Assembly: GCA_020205615.1 (NCBI GenBank) | Contig: CM035171.1 | Location: 7,209,399-7,273,398 of the forward strand | Source of the DNA: Panax quinquefolius | Taxonomy: Eukaryota > Streptophyta > Magnoliopsida > Apiales > Araliaceae | DNA length: 64,000 nt | Reading direction: 5' to 3' | In this document: positions 45,972 to 59,678 of the stretch, one piece after another | How the letters are laid out: each line of letters starts with the position of its first letter | Position numbering within the stretch: the first letter of the stretch is position 1 | Notes under the pieces: model-generated | Seen by the model: the letters and a program-made list of their open reading frames with translations, nothing else | Told to the model about the DNA's origin: nothing | Databases searched by the model: none | Program-made: the position numbers and the translations under genes

Positions 45972-48668
45972 TCATGAACATAGCCTTGGTAAAGATCTAG
46001 CATTACTTTGGCTTGTTAATCTTGATTTCATCATCTTACCCATCTGGGTTTGCATTTTCTTGCAAACTTTTTCCAATTCCAGCACTCTCCATTGCATACC
46101 TTGCAAATTTGCTCTGAGCTTCTCATTCTCAAGCCTCCCAGAATAAAGCACAATTTGCTCACAGGACTCTTCTTTCTTTACCTTTGTTTCAGCTTCCACT
46201 GTACTGCTGCATGGTGACTCGATGAAGAGTTTTGATTGGTTGGTGTCTTGGAGCAAGCTTTTAAGCTTCCACTGCTGAGAGGAGATAGCTTCCATAGCAG
46301 ACTTTGATGGAAATTTGAAGTTTTGAGCAAGGTGGTTGCAACATTCTGATGACAGCTTCTCATAATTCAACAGACACCAGATTCTCTTCTTCTCTTCTTC
46401 GGATAACCCTGCATGGGACTGGACCAGAATATCGAATTAGGCCTTGTAGTAATCCATGATAATCATGACACGCATTAGAAAGTTTAAACAGAGATAAGGT
46501 TGTAAAGTATTACCTCCAGAAACATGTCCATGGCATGGTAGATTCCATCATAAGAGTCCCTTGCTGAATCAGGCACGGACCTGACGAGACTGCAGAATTT
46601 CGATGATTTCAGACAAGGATCCGGTGATACTTCTGCTATATACAAGTCCATCAAATTAGCTACTTTCTGCACTCGAATCAATGGAACACGACAGAATCCT
46701 GTACCAAGGAATGATCTTACAAACCTAAGAACTAGTTTAACATCGTAGAGATAGTATGTCCCTGTTGGAGATGGAACAAGCAGATTGTCTAGTGTTGCTT
46801 GATCCAACTGTAAACCAATCATGCTGTCCAACTTATTCCTGCTGCATTTTCTAATGTTTAATTTTAGAGCAACCCGAAGAATTCCAAATAAACTCTTACA
46901 GGAAATAACACTCTGATCTAGAGAATAGAGCATCTCAACAACTGTCTCTAGGATTTCGCGCTTCTCATCTGATGTTGCAGTAACAAATCTCGATTTTTGG
47001 TAATAAAAGAGGAACCTAACAATAATCCCATCGTCAAATGTTCGAAATACCATTGATTTCGTTAACATTTCAACCAAATAAGGGTTTAAAAATACAAGAT
47101 CTTCAAACCACCATGTTGCTCGAGAGGTGCTTTTCAAGCTCTCAGTGCTTCTACTGTCAGTTGATAGCCGCAATCCAGAACTATCAGGGGAAGACGTAGA
47201 TGGACAAGGGCTTGCTTCACTGGTGAATGCAAGCCTCCCAATGAGGGAATCCAAACATTTATGCAGAACTTCTGACGAACTAAAAAGATGTAAATCTTGG
47301 CACTGGTTTAAGGCTACCAAAAGTTCAGACCATGTCCAATACTTGATCTCTTCAAGCGATTTCTCAGTTTGCTCAAATAAATTATGGACTCCAGAAATTG
47401 ACTTATTCATTTCCATGAAATTGGCAACACAATGTAGAAGAGAAAGATTCAAAGGATTTATTTCAGTATTTCCTTTACTATAGCAGAACCTTGTTATAAG
47501 CTCAAAACCCTCTGCTCCTCCTGGAAAGTCGTGGAATATAACCTTCAAGTTTCCTTTTGTTTTACCAAATAACTTGCGTATTCTGCCCGAATAAGAAGAT
47601 AAAATTTTCTGAAAATATTCATGAGACAACCAAATTAAACTATAACATAAATCAAGTATAATCTAAAGAAAGGAGTTGAGTTTATTGTTAACAATACGCT
47701 CAACAACTAGTGGAAACAAGATACTAGATTGTGAAATGCAAGTGGAAGCTAAATTTTTTTTTAAAAAAATGAAGAAAGTGGAAGCATTGAATTATAGCAA
47801 ACAAAAATATGGATATAAAGGGGATTCTAGGCCAATTCCTGCTAAAGAAAGTTGAGAGGTCGTTATACACAATAAATAGAGATGAAAAACCCGGAAAAGA
47901 TGTGTACCATGATCCCAGCAAAGAAGGGAAAGGAACAGTGGTACACACTAGGACAGCAACCCATAAAACAACTCTTAAAAGGAGTGAAAAGGGAAAATAA
48001 AGGTATAAACATTTAAACTTCATAACAGCAGCAATAAATGAGAGAAGAACAAACAAAAGAGTAGCCAGTCATTAGTGAAATTGACTAAAACAAGTGGTTT
48101 AATATGAGGAATAAAACCACTAGAAACTGAGCCCCACAGCACATGGAAACAAATGCAAATAAATGGTATAAAAAAGTGTCAAAAAATTAGTTAGGGGGAG
48201 GTGATATAAAAAAAATTAGTAGATAATACCACGAGTATTTACGGAAGAAGAAGATAATTGCCGAGCAAAGAATTATACACGCATTGCTCAGGAAACAAAA
48301 GATGGAATCTGAGAGATGAACATGAAAAATCAATATGATATAGTTGTTTGGTTGTTAAGAAATTGTTATAGCTTGGTTAGGAAGAAGATAAAGTAAAATC
48401 AACAAGCAAAGTAGGCTCTAGACTCTAGTTGAGAAGATTTCTTGTGTTCTTGCTTTTTCTCACCTATCAAGCAAAAAAGTAATCACAATTTGGAGAAGTT
48501 AAACATCGTTCACCAAAATTAATGTAAAAAATTAGCAATTTCAACAAAGTTATTTAATTACAAAGACAAAAAAGAAGACAGTGAAGCTAAGAACAGAGAA
48601 CTTACCTTATCAACCATGAAAATCTCTTCTCCATTGACATCTACTTCAAGATTACAACAGACAGCCAT
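45972..48668 (-). CDS. BTB/POZ and NPH3 domain protein (At3g22104-like)
   Basis: Three exons (48668-48606, 47608-46514, 46418-45972) join in phase 0 and give 534 aa. Residues 1-100 are a BTB/POZ fold: MAVCCNLEVDVNGEEIFMVD, then SSYSGRIRKLFGK, FHDFPGGAEGFELITRFCYS. A Ser-rich linker (151-185) is followed by the NPH3 domain from about 187 (WWFEDLVFLNPYLVEMLTKSM) to about 410 (YDGIYHAMDMFLESHAGLSE). The C-terminus has a coiled coil (ENEKLRANLQGMQWRVLELE). NPH3 family members act as substrate adaptors of CUL3 ubiquitin ligases, some at the plasma membrane in phototropism. This subgroup is less studied. All splice sites are standard; intron 1 is 997 bp. Confidence 0.93.
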
Positions 48669-50007
48669 GACCCAAATAAATAAAACCCAAACCCACCTCA
48701 ATTAGAGAGTCCTTTTTGAAATTTGCCTCAAAATATGAATAGATTAAAACTCCAATAGACACAGAGATGAGAAGAGACGAAATGCGAACTGGAAATGTAC
48801 CATATTCAAAGTAGGGAAAAGAGGACAAACAGAAAGAGTTAACCTTGGTTTTGCAAATTGGCTAGTAAATTAGTACAGAATCTGCGTGGTGGTTAACTGC
48901 AATTGAGGGACAAAGCAACAAGGGAAGACCCTTATATATAATATAAGGACAGAAGAGAAAGACATATATGGGTTATTTAATATGGCTAGAAAACAAAGAG
49001 AGATCAGAACTTATACCTACGTATCGACAGGCCAAGAAAAACAGACGCATTTTGAAAATAAATAAAGATACAATTTTTGTGAAATTTGGGAAGACCCTTA
49101 AGCTTTATAGCTGGATTTGCTTTATCCCTAATGAACTCTCTTATTCCATCTTCATTACAGCAACTAGCAAGTTTATGCAGTTGAGCACAGCAGCAACCAT
49201 TAATTAATTTAATTTTTTAGCATTCTGTTCTCTTTATGCAGTGTACATGTGGTAGAACTACGTACTAGTATTAGTTTTTTTTTTCCCAAGTGAATGACCA
49301 AACTGCCACTTTGCATTTTGCAACTTTTTGTTTGTTTATTTTGAGTTTATGGAAAAGTGGTTCGAGCTTTCTTGTAGGTTTAGAGGATAATATTTGGATC
49401 CTGATGATACTGTCTACGGGTTCCATTAAAAAGCATGCATTCTTTCTTTTTATTCTCTCTGTTTTAAAATTAAAAATATTTTTAATTTTTTAAAAATTAA
49501 TTCATAAAATCTCAAATTTAAAAAAAAAATCTTGATTTTGTTTTAAGATTTATAAACAGCATACATAGTACTTAATAGTACTTTATGGAGTAGTTAATTT
49601 ACAATTGTTATAAAACTAAAAATTTTGTAATGATTTTAATTTTAAAATCTTACAAATTAACATTAAAAAGTCAAAAAACATCTCTAGTTTTAAAATACTT
49701 AAGTTAAAATTAGAATTACTTAAGTTTTCTTCATTTATCTTTGTAAAATATAAATATATAAGTAATCTTAATTATATTTTGTCAATTTAAGGGATATATG
49801 AAAATGATATAACAAAGTTATATTGTGACCGATGTAGGAATGTTTGCAATATATTAGGGTATGATCATTTTTAATTCTTAATTATATTTTTATGTATCGA
49901 TGTATTGTAGTTGGACTGAATATTTTTGAAAGGAATTCCTTTGATGACCCTGGTAATCTAAATGAGATCAAGTCCAGACCCTCGACAAAGCAAGCAACAT
50001 GCATGCG

Positions 50008-50010
<3 letters not shown>

Positions 50011-50066
<56 letters not shown>
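50011..50066. repeat. TA microsatellite
   Basis: An uninterrupted AT run of about 56 bp. Confidence 0.95.
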
Positions 50067-50070
<4 letters not shown>

Positions 50071-50640
50071 TCCAAATTCCAAATGAGCAGCTAGCTAATA
50101 TATATATAGTTACATCTTCAAAACTTGTATGAATCCCTATCCCTAAACCATCGTCCAATATGATCATACTAATAAATAAATCACGTGTGCAATGTATCTT
50201 CTTCAATTACAAGATGATGGAGTTCGGATAAAATTAATAAGATGATGGAGTTCGGATAAAATTAGTCCACTGTATTACATTTATCGCTGAAATATTATTA
50301 ACAATAATTATTCACGTAACTCCTAACAAAAAAATTTATTATATATATTTTTTTTTGTGGAGAAAAATCCAAGCAAAATCAAGTTTTAGTTGGGCCTAAT
50401 TGATTTTAATTGGATGGCTGAAAGTTGTTTACCAATTTAAAGCTTCACTAATTTGGATCAAGTTCAAAAGAAAGAAACGCTGGAAACATGACATTTTTAT
50501 TAGGAAAAAAATAGTATCATTAATACTTACGTTTTTACAAAATGTATAAATAATAAAAAATTATTTCTATATCATGTTTATCTTTTAAAATAATAAATTA
50601 TTTATTTATTATTTATGAAAAACTTAAAAATATTGTTTGA

Positions 50641-50642
50641 TT

Positions 50643-50700
<58 letters not shown>
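50641..50700. repeat. TAA trinucleotide microsatellite
   Basis: About nineteen consecutive taa units. Confidence 0.95.
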
Positions 50701-51641
50701 GTCGTGCGTGTATGTGTTCTTAGAACTTAGAAGTCATATATAGAAGAAGGATATCATTAATTAAGAATATTGCATGGTTTCATTTTATAACCTCAAAAAT
50801 GTAGGCAGGTCGGTCGGTCGGTCGGTCTGTCCAATTTTACCCGTATATATATATAGAGACTATAATTAATAAAATTTGGTCATGGCTTATAATTATTTCT
50901 GATGAGTGGCTTGGTTCGGTTCGTTCATGTGTCCTCAAGGATTCTGAAACGTAAATAAAATAGTGGGGGTCGTTCATCACTAGCTCGTATTGCCACATTC
51001 TTTCTATAAGCTATAGATGATCCAAGCTAGTATACATCTATCTATATGGGTATGAATAAGAGTAAGACTGACTGCTCATTTAATGCACGATCCATCAAAT
51101 ATATGCATGCATGCATGTGTGTTTGTTCTCCCGATCCATCTTTTTTTAGTTACGAGTACTAGCTAGCTAGATACTCCCTAATTACTTTCTTCTTTGAGCT
51201 AATTAAGTTGTTTGCTAGCTTTTGTCCAGCCATAATTAATGCAAACATATCTACTGTACTCGGTTTTTCCTAATTTTGGAAAGACCCGACTTGCTGGAAT
51301 TACGTACGTACGTACGTTATACACTCCTTAATTCGATCCGTTCCAAGAAATAATTATCAATAAATTAAATAAAATCTCACTCATTAAACCTTTTTTTTAC
51401 AAAAACATAAAATTAAAAATATATAGCGACAATATTATTTTTAGAACATGTTTAGTTGACTAGGGTTATATAATTAATAGTCCTCTCTTTCTCTTACAAA
51501 TTTTAAGATTAACATACTAAAATTGTGAAAATTAAGAAAATAGTTTATAGCCACTATATATATACATTATACATCCAAAAGTACTACGTTTTTTTTCTTT
51601 CATTCTTTCTTTCTTTGTATGTGTATAATCTTTTTCATTTT

Positions 51642-52280
51642 TGTTAACGCCAAAATCTTCTGCCACGTCCCAATCACATAAGACGCCCTGATCCTGCACA
51701 GTAAACATGATAAACACCACAAGCTTGACGGCTGTTCCGTCGGGGGATAGCTCAGGCGTGAGAGTCAGTATACGTGTTCACAAGGTTAACAATGGAGGAT
51801 GTAATGTCTAGTGTATTGAGAGAGATAATAATTCTCGGTTGTGTGTATGTGATTATGAAGGAGAATGTGTATGAGAACGTCGCTGCTGTGAAAGACTTCC
51901 TTTACCTAGGTTATACTCTTCACCGGATTCTGCGTGCCACCCACTACTATCTGACAAAGCCCCCTGATCTGATGGGTCCTGCCGACTGTATGTAGTCTAT
52001 CTACTACTTTTGGTCACTGTTTCTACCGCCGGCCGGCTATGATCCCATCCACATTAATGCATGGCAGGTATTTTAGTCAACCGTCATACTTTTTCATCAT
52101 TACAAGTCAAAGATAGAGATATTAAAATATCTAATGGGTTAGTCCAAGGAACCGACCCGATTCCATGGGGTTAAATAGCCCAATGACTTTCAAGGTTCAA
52201 TAATAAAGGCCCAATAAATTAATTAAATGAGTAAGCCCAATTTACTTTCTACCCATGAGGAAAAATATCATGACCCAACA
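51642..52280 (-). repeat. 3' LTR of the second Tat element (639 bp)
   Basis: On the minus strand it begins tgttgggtcatg after the purine-rich actagaagcga and ends ggcgttaaca, giving TGTT...AACA termini. It aligns with 25140-25742. Only this LTR is visible, so the age of the insertion and its target duplication cannot be tested here. Confidence 0.65.
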
Positions 52281-53215
52281 TCGCTTCTAGTTTTTTGTTG
52301 AATCGGAATGTTTAATAGAAAACTATAAATGGTCCATGATATTTTACTAAAAGCCCATAGTGAGAAGTAATCGAAATGTACCTTGCCATCGCTTCATGAG
52401 ATGAAAATGAGAGGAGAACGGAGGCCCAAATCGAAAAGGCCTCCACTGATAAATATCTGGACCTCGAACCGGACGCTTCTCATTCAAATTCTAAATCATT
52501 ACTAACATTTAATGTGTATGCCCAGACATCGTGATATGTCAAATCGATAAAGATAACTTTACCAAATTTGACAGTTCTACCTGCCCATTTGAAATTCGAG
52601 CGCCTTTTGAGTTTTCTTCTCCTTTGAACTATCTGTCCTCCTCTGCAAACTGTCAAAAATGGCTTCCCAAGATTCTGAACAAAGTTCACCCCTCCTAGTA
52701 ACACCGATCAACGCCGTTTTACCAAACCCCAACCCCCGCGAAGAAACCTCGACCTTGAATCCCAAAGGAACGAAAACCGATAAGAATCTTCCTCCAAAAA
52801 TCCCCAAAACCCCCTCTGAATATTACAGGAATACGGAACGTTTCTCATGACGCCAACACTCCTCTATTGTCATTGAAGCCAGAAGTTAAAGAGGTTTCGA
52901 TCTCTTGTACCACATTCCTGATACTCACGCGGGTAGGGCTCCTGTGTCCCAATGAGAAAATGTACCAACGACTGGAGGGGTTGAGACACCGGTAGTCCTG
53001 TGACCTTGCTTGAGAAGCGGAGTCCGTTTCCTCTACACGCCTTCATAGTGACTATCTTTGGGGTTTTACGGGCGTGGGGTTCGCCAATTGGTACCAAATT
53101 CTTATATTCACATCCCGGTCTTTGTTGCTTTCGCCACGAAGTTGGCGTTGAGCCTTCCTCGACTTCTTCTTCACCATGTACAAGATCGTCCAATCCAGAG
53201 AGAGAGGGGTTCAAG

Positions 53216-55823
53216 TGTAAGACCCGACTTTTATAAATAAAGATGAATTTTTTCTATAAATATTATTTTTGAATATTATGGAATAAATTTGATATAATGT
53301 TATAGTTGTGGGTAATATTTATAAATTTTGCAAAAGTATGCAAGTTGTTATAAAATATTAGTTTGGTCGGGAATATTCTTTTTGTTAGGGAATATTCGCA
53401 TAATGGCTCAATCATTGGTGGACCCCACAACATTATTGTCGGATTGAGAAAACGACAAAATATTTTATAAAAATAACTATGGAGAAGGTTTACCGTTAAA
53501 ACTGTTGAACTACCCGGTGGTAAAAGTAATGAATGTCTGGCGTCAGATATAGTAGCACGGTATTGATTATTGATGCTTACGTTGAAGTCACTCAAATTAT
53601 GCTCAATTATTGCTACACGATAATTCTTGATCATATCTCTTATATTATTGATTCAATTATTGTCACAATCATCTCATATAATATGTTATAGTATTAAATC
53701 AATAATTGAGGCGACGAAGTTATAAATGATTAATAATTGTTGAAAGATTAAATATGTGTTATGATTTGTGGTAAGTTTGATTATTTTATGGGGGCTCATA
53801 TGTCATCATCTAAGAGTCTCTTCACGTCGATAGTATTTACCTTCGTCGATAGTAATTACCCTTGTCAATAGTATTTTACCTTCAATCGATAGTAATTACC
53901 TTCAAATCGATAGTAATTACCCTTGTCGATAGTATTTACCTTCAATAATAGTAATTACCTTCGTCGATAGTAATTACCCTTGTGAATAGTATTTACCTTC
54001 ACAATCGATAGTAATTACCTTCACCAATCGATAGTAATTACCCTTGTGAATAGTATTTACCTTCGTCAATAGTATTTACCTTCGTTAATAGTAATTACCT
54101 TTACCGAGACGTCCGAACCACTTGTCGTTTTTCACATTACAGCGTCCGAACCACTTGTCGTTTCACATTACAAAGCGTCAAACCAATTCGTCAAGCCACT
54201 TGCCTTTTCACACGGCGGCGTGTCTTCAGCTAAAATCTTCTATAAATAGAGGCCTAGGGCTTCATTATTTTCACGAATTCATTCAAGCTATAGAGAGAAA
54301 GTATAGAAAGAATAAGAGAGAAAGAAGAAGAGTATTTTTACTACTTACTGCTAAAGCGTATTCAATCTCCTACCAAAAGTAAGGGGTGTTATTCTTTCTT
54401 ATTCATGAAGAAATCTGCTGTTATTCCATTGCTTATTTATTACATTGGAATAACCTCAGTATCTGCTATTACCCTATACTTGGTGACATTCTTCTATTAT
54501 TACATTGGAACATCCATGCGTGTGTGTTTTACACACGGACTCGGTTCCGCTCTTTATTATTCTGTTGGAACATCCTGCTCACATGTGTTTTACACCGGAC
54601 TGGTTCCGCTCTTTATTATTCTGTGGAATATCCTATCTGTGTTTTTACACCGATCCGGTTCCATCTTTATTATTCTGTTGGAACATCCCAGCCGGTTGTG
54701 AATTTCACGACACAGTTCCGTTATTTATTATTACATTGGAATAACACATGCATGCGATTATATCGCATGCGTGGTGATTTCTTTTGTTATTCCATTCTTT
54801 ATTATACCCAAATTGGTTAAAACTTTGACTTCTATACTCCATGAAATTAGTAGAATATCTTTGATATTTGCGTTTCATCCAATATCTTTCATGGAATTAT
54901 TCTTCCGATCATTCTTGAATTTTACTCTAAAAAGCAATTATCATGTTGACAATTTGGGCGTTAATAATTCCCGGATAAAATAATTCTTGAACTTATTTTA
55001 TTGAATTCTTATAACATTGTCATCATCCTCATGTTTATATTTTTTTGAAAGTCATCTCAGTGGCTCAGTAGTGCATAGATGGACTTGGTATGATTATGAC
55101 GAGAGACTATTCGGTGTAATCATGGCCGTAATGTTACAAATGATTTGATAAAAATCCTCGATTAGTAGTAGTGCATTGATGGGACGATTGTTGGCATGAT
55201 CATGACCATTAATGAATACACAAATATTCTCGGCAGTGTAGTGCATGAATAATTGTGGTCGTGATACTTAAAGAATATCCTTGGCGTAGTGAGTGCGGGG
55301 TGATTCGATGATGTGAAATATTTATTAAAGCCGAGTCTCATTTATAAAATGATGATGAAAAACCTTTTAAAACCTAAAAGATAGTAGACTTTATTTTCTA
55401 CTGACTCTTTTAATGGATTAAGATTCGGCTGCAGCTTAAACCGGTTGTCTATTGTATTTTATCGGTTTAACATTGTTGAAGACTATTGATAATTTATTCT
55501 GTATTATCATAGTCATAATATTTCTTACTGGGCTAGTTGAGCTTCACCCTTTCTTTCACGGTTCTCTTAAGAAATGAGAATATAGTTGGGACGAGTCGGG
55601 GAAACGAGTGATGGTCCTGAAGATAGCATTAGTAGTCCTCACTATTCTGTAAAATAGTGTGATAATAATTGTAATGAGGACTCCTTTTTGAGTTTGTATA
55701 ATATCTAGTAGACGATATTTGTATTTAAACTCACAATTTATGTATTAAGTTGTATTTAAATTCTGTACCATGTAAGTGGCGACCCAAGATGGGTGATGTA
55801 TACCTAATTTTGGGGGCGTCACA
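53216..55823 (+). mobile_element. Solo LTR of the chromovirus family, plus orientation
   Basis: It is 2608 bp long, from tgtaagacccgac to gggggcgtcaca. Both flanks are tcaag (53211-53215 and 55824-55828), a perfect 5-bp target duplication. The antisense gene of the Tat element continues on either side, so the unoccupied site can be reconstructed by position. TATA core at 54241-54249. Its U3 holds a 22-24-bp array instead of the cgtagtg repeats of the copies at 860 and 8107. Confidence 0.93.
53826..54110 (+). repeat. Tandem array in the U3 of the solo LTR
   Basis: About a dozen units of 20-26 bp, reading cgatagtaattaccttcgt or its variant with agtatttacc. It ends about 130 bp before the TATA box. 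The reverse of this array is found in the other solo LTR at 58902-59057. The LTRs at 860, 8107 and 14292 lack it. Confidence 0.85.
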
Positions 55824-57100
55824 TCAAGGCCCTCAGCAAACACTCTCCGAAGTCGGGAGAAAAGTTCGAGAGACGTTCGTTGGTGAACACTCCTTCGAGC
55901 AATAGGGGATGGCACGAGAAGTAGTTCTTCGTCAAAGGTCCTGAAATCTCTTCTTTCTTAGAACTAGGCCCACTCGATTTAGAAGATCTGTGACGACTTG
56001 GAGATATTTCAAGAACGGAAGTTGAGATGATGGAGCTTTTTGATAATTTTCCTAAGGATGAGTGGAAGTATGGACTCCTTTCGAAGCAGGCATGGTTATA
56101 TGACCATAAATGTAAGTATCGGTCTATTTTATATATAAATATTTGAAAATGTTCTTATGATGTGGAATCTAACATAGAATTTGTTTGTTTAGTGGCAATT
56201 ATCTTTGATCAGACCGAGCTCCTTAGAAATAAAGGAGTTTGAAGATTTTTTGTCTGGGAAGTCTTTGGAAGCTGTTGAGAGTCTACCAACAGAAGCTATC
56301 CCCGAAGCTAAGCCAACCCCGAAAATACACACCGATGAATTACGAACAGAAGAGCCAGAAGCTGATGAGGTTCCTGTACCGAAAGAGACCCTCCGTCCTC
56401 GTCAAAAGAGGAGGGCCATTAGAAAACCCAGATCAACACCACTTTCCAACCCTTCTGAAGCCATCCCAGAAACTGAGTCGATCACCCAACCAATCCCCCG
56501 ACGAGGAGGTTTGCTCGATCGTCCCGATCGAAGAAGTATCCTCCGACCAAGAAATTAAAACCAAAATAACCCCCCGATTGCCAAGAACTCGGGGTGCCCT
56601 GATCCTCGATCATCCCACCTTCGTGTCACTTTGTAGAAATACAAATTGTCAAGAAGGTGAGCAGATTTAAACTTCATTCTAACACTGTCCGGAAGAGGAA
56701 GTAAACTGTGATAATCACCCAAGTTCTCGCCTCTGCCCCGTATCTCCCCGAGAACCCATTCCAAATAAATCTCCTTCTCCCAAAACTGTATATGCGGACC
56801 CCACTCCTCCCGAATAACCACCCTTCTCCCGAAGACCAAGACCTCCCCGAACGATCCAAATCCTTCGGGCCGGGGTTATCATGTCAAGCTATGGGGTCCC
56901 CGACTCTGTGGCCTCGATTCAATGCAAATTTCCCATTTGATCTTTTTGGAGCTTTCGTCCGGAACGTTGATGACCATCGGTTTAGTGACCATACGGATGG
57001 AAATCTGCTTGACGAGGGGATGAGCTATCTGGCTAAGGTAATTAACAGTTCCTTTATTTTCTATTTCTCTGTCCTTGTTTAGATATCTGAACACTGATTT

Positions 57101-59678
57101 TGTGACGCCCCCAAAATTAGGTATACATCACCCATCTTGGGTCGCCACTTACATGGTACAGAATTTAAATACAACTTACTAACATAATCGTGTGTACAAT
57201 ACGACATAAATCGTGAGTTTAAATACAAATATCGCCTACTAGATATTATACAAACTCAAAAAGGAGTCCTCATTACAATTATTATCACACTATTTTCACG
57301 AATAGTGAGAACTACTAATGCTATCTTCAGACCATCACTGCTTCCCCAGACTCGTCCCGGCCTATATTCTCATTTCACGAAGAGAAAAAAGAAAGAAAGG
57401 GTGAGCTCAACTAGCCCGAAGAAAAATATTATGACTAAGATAATGCGTAATAAATTATCAATAGTCTTCAACAATGTTAAACCGATAAAATACAATAGAC
57501 AACCCAGGTTTAATCTGCAGCTGAATATCGCAATCCATTAAAAGAGTCAAGTAGAAAATAAAGTCTACTATCTTTTAGGTTTTAAAAGGTTTTTCATCAT
57601 CATATAATTTGAGACTCACTTTAATAAATATTCCACATCATCGAATCACCCTGTCGCACTACTACCAAGGATATTCTTTAGTATCACGACCACAATTATT
57701 CATACACTACGGGCAAGAATATTTGTGTATTCATTAATGGTCATGATCATGCCAACAATCGTCCATCAATGCACTACTGACTAATGAGGATTTTACCACA
57801 TCATTTGTAACATTACTGGCCATAATTACACCGAATAGTCTCTGGTCATAATCATACCAAGTCCATCTATGCACTACAGGCCACAGATGACTTTTAAAAA
57901 ATATAAACATGAGGATGATGACAATGATATAAGAATTCAATAAAACAAGTTCAAGAATTATTTTATCCAGGAATTATTAACGTCCAAACTATCAACATGA
58001 TACTGTTTTGTAGAGTAAAATTCAAGAATGATCAGAAGAATATTTTCATGAAAAGATACTGGATGAAACGCAAATATCAAGAATATTCCACTAATTTCAT
58101 GGAGTATAGAAGTCAAAGTTTTAACCAACTGGGTATAATAAAGAATGGAATAACAAAAGAAATCACCATAAATGCGATAGGATCAAGATGCATAAAGTTA
58201 TTCCAATGTAATAATAAATAACGGAACTAGGTCGTGAAATTCAATACACCGCATGTGATGTTCCAACCGAATAATAAAGATGGAACTGGATCCGTGTAAA
58301 AACACACACAGATAGGATATTCCAACGAGAATGATAAAGATTTTAACCAGTCCTGTAAAACACACGATAGGATATTCCAACAGAATGATAAAGATTTTAA
58401 CCAGTCCTGTAAAACACACGATAGGATGTTCCAACAGAATAATAAAGATTTTAACCAGTCCTGTGTAAAACACACGCATGTGATGTTCCAATGTAATAAT
58501 AAAAGAATGTCACCAAGTATAGGGTAAACCACGATATCAAAGTTATTCCAATGAATAATAAGCAATGGAATAACAACGCCTTCTTCGTAAATAAGAAAGA
58601 ATAACACCCCTTACATTTGGTAGGAGATTGAATCTGCGGCGGTGTAAGTAACAAAATACTCTTCTTCTTTCTCTCTTATTCTCTATACTTTCTCTCTATA
58701 GCTTGAATGAATTAAGTGAAAAATAATGAAGCCCTAGGCCTCTATTTATAGAAGATTTCTAGCTTAAGACCGCCGTGTGAAAAGCAAGTGGCTTCACGAC
58801 TAATGAATGATGTGAAAAGAAAAGTGGTTTGACGCTCGTAATGTGAAACGACAAGTGGTTCGACGCACTGTAATGTGAAACGACAAGTGGTTCGACGTCT
58901 GTAAAAGGTAATTACTATTAACGAAGGTAAATACTATCGACGGGTAAATACTATTCACAAGGGTAATTACTATCGACGAAGGTAATTACTATCGGACAAA
59001 GGTAAATACTATTCACAAGGGTAATTACTATTGACGAAGGTAATTACTTATCGATGAAGAGACTCTTAGATGATGACATACGAGCCCCCATAAAATAATC
59101 AAACTTACCACAAATCATTTTTTTTTCATCAACACATATTTAATCTTTCAACAATTATTAATCATTTATAACTCATCGCCCCGCTTATTGATTTAATACT
59201 ATAACATATTATACGATGATCTTCGTGACAATAATTGAATCAATAATATAAGAGATATGATACAAAGAATTCTCGTAGCAATAATCGAGCATAGTCGAGT
59301 GACTTCTCTCGTAAGCATCAATAATCAATACCGCAGTGCTACTACGCAACTACGCCAGATTCGTTGTACTTTACCACCACCGGGTAGTTCAATGCTTTTA
59401 ATCTGTAACACCTCCGCCGTTATTTTTATAAAATATTTTTATCGCTTTCTCAATCCGACAATAATTACGCTATGGGGTCCACCAATGATTGAGTAGTTAT
59501 ACGAATATTCCTAAAAGAATATTCTACGACCAAACGAATATTTTATAACAACTTGCATACTTTGCAAAATTTATAAATATTACCCATAACTATAACATTA
59601 TATCAAATTTATTCCATAATATTCAAAATAATATTTATAGAAAAATTCATCTTTATTTATAAAAGTTTGGGTCTTACT
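57101..59678 (-). mobile_element. Solo LTR of the chromovirus family, minus orientation
   Basis: It is 2578 bp, in reverse orientation: it starts tgtgacgccccc and ends gggtcttact, where the last base should be a. Both flanks are gattt (57096-57100 and 59679-59683), a perfect 5-bp target duplication. It shares the atagtaattacc array and so belongs to the same subfamily as the solo LTR at 53216. It lies in an intron position of the antisense gene. Confidence 0.93.

Larger units (their letters stand above)
48669..51641. other. 5' flank of the BTB/NPH3 gene and AT-rich intergenic DNA
   Basis: 48669-48960 is probably leader and promoter, with a tatatataatata stretch near 48933. The rest has no gene. 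It holds microsatellites at 50011-50066 (TA), 50641-50700 (TAA), 50806-50826 (GGTC) and 51302-51317 (ACGT). Short open frames rich in Ile-Tyr are translations of the TA run. Confidence 0.6.

Noticed and set aside
45928..46146. A 72-codon plus-strand frame at the end of the BTB/NPH3 gene
   Set aside because: It is antisense to the last coding exon and has no recognisable content.
47127..47483. A 118-codon plus-strand frame
   Set aside because: It lies opposite exon 2 of the BTB/NPH3 gene and has no conserved motif.
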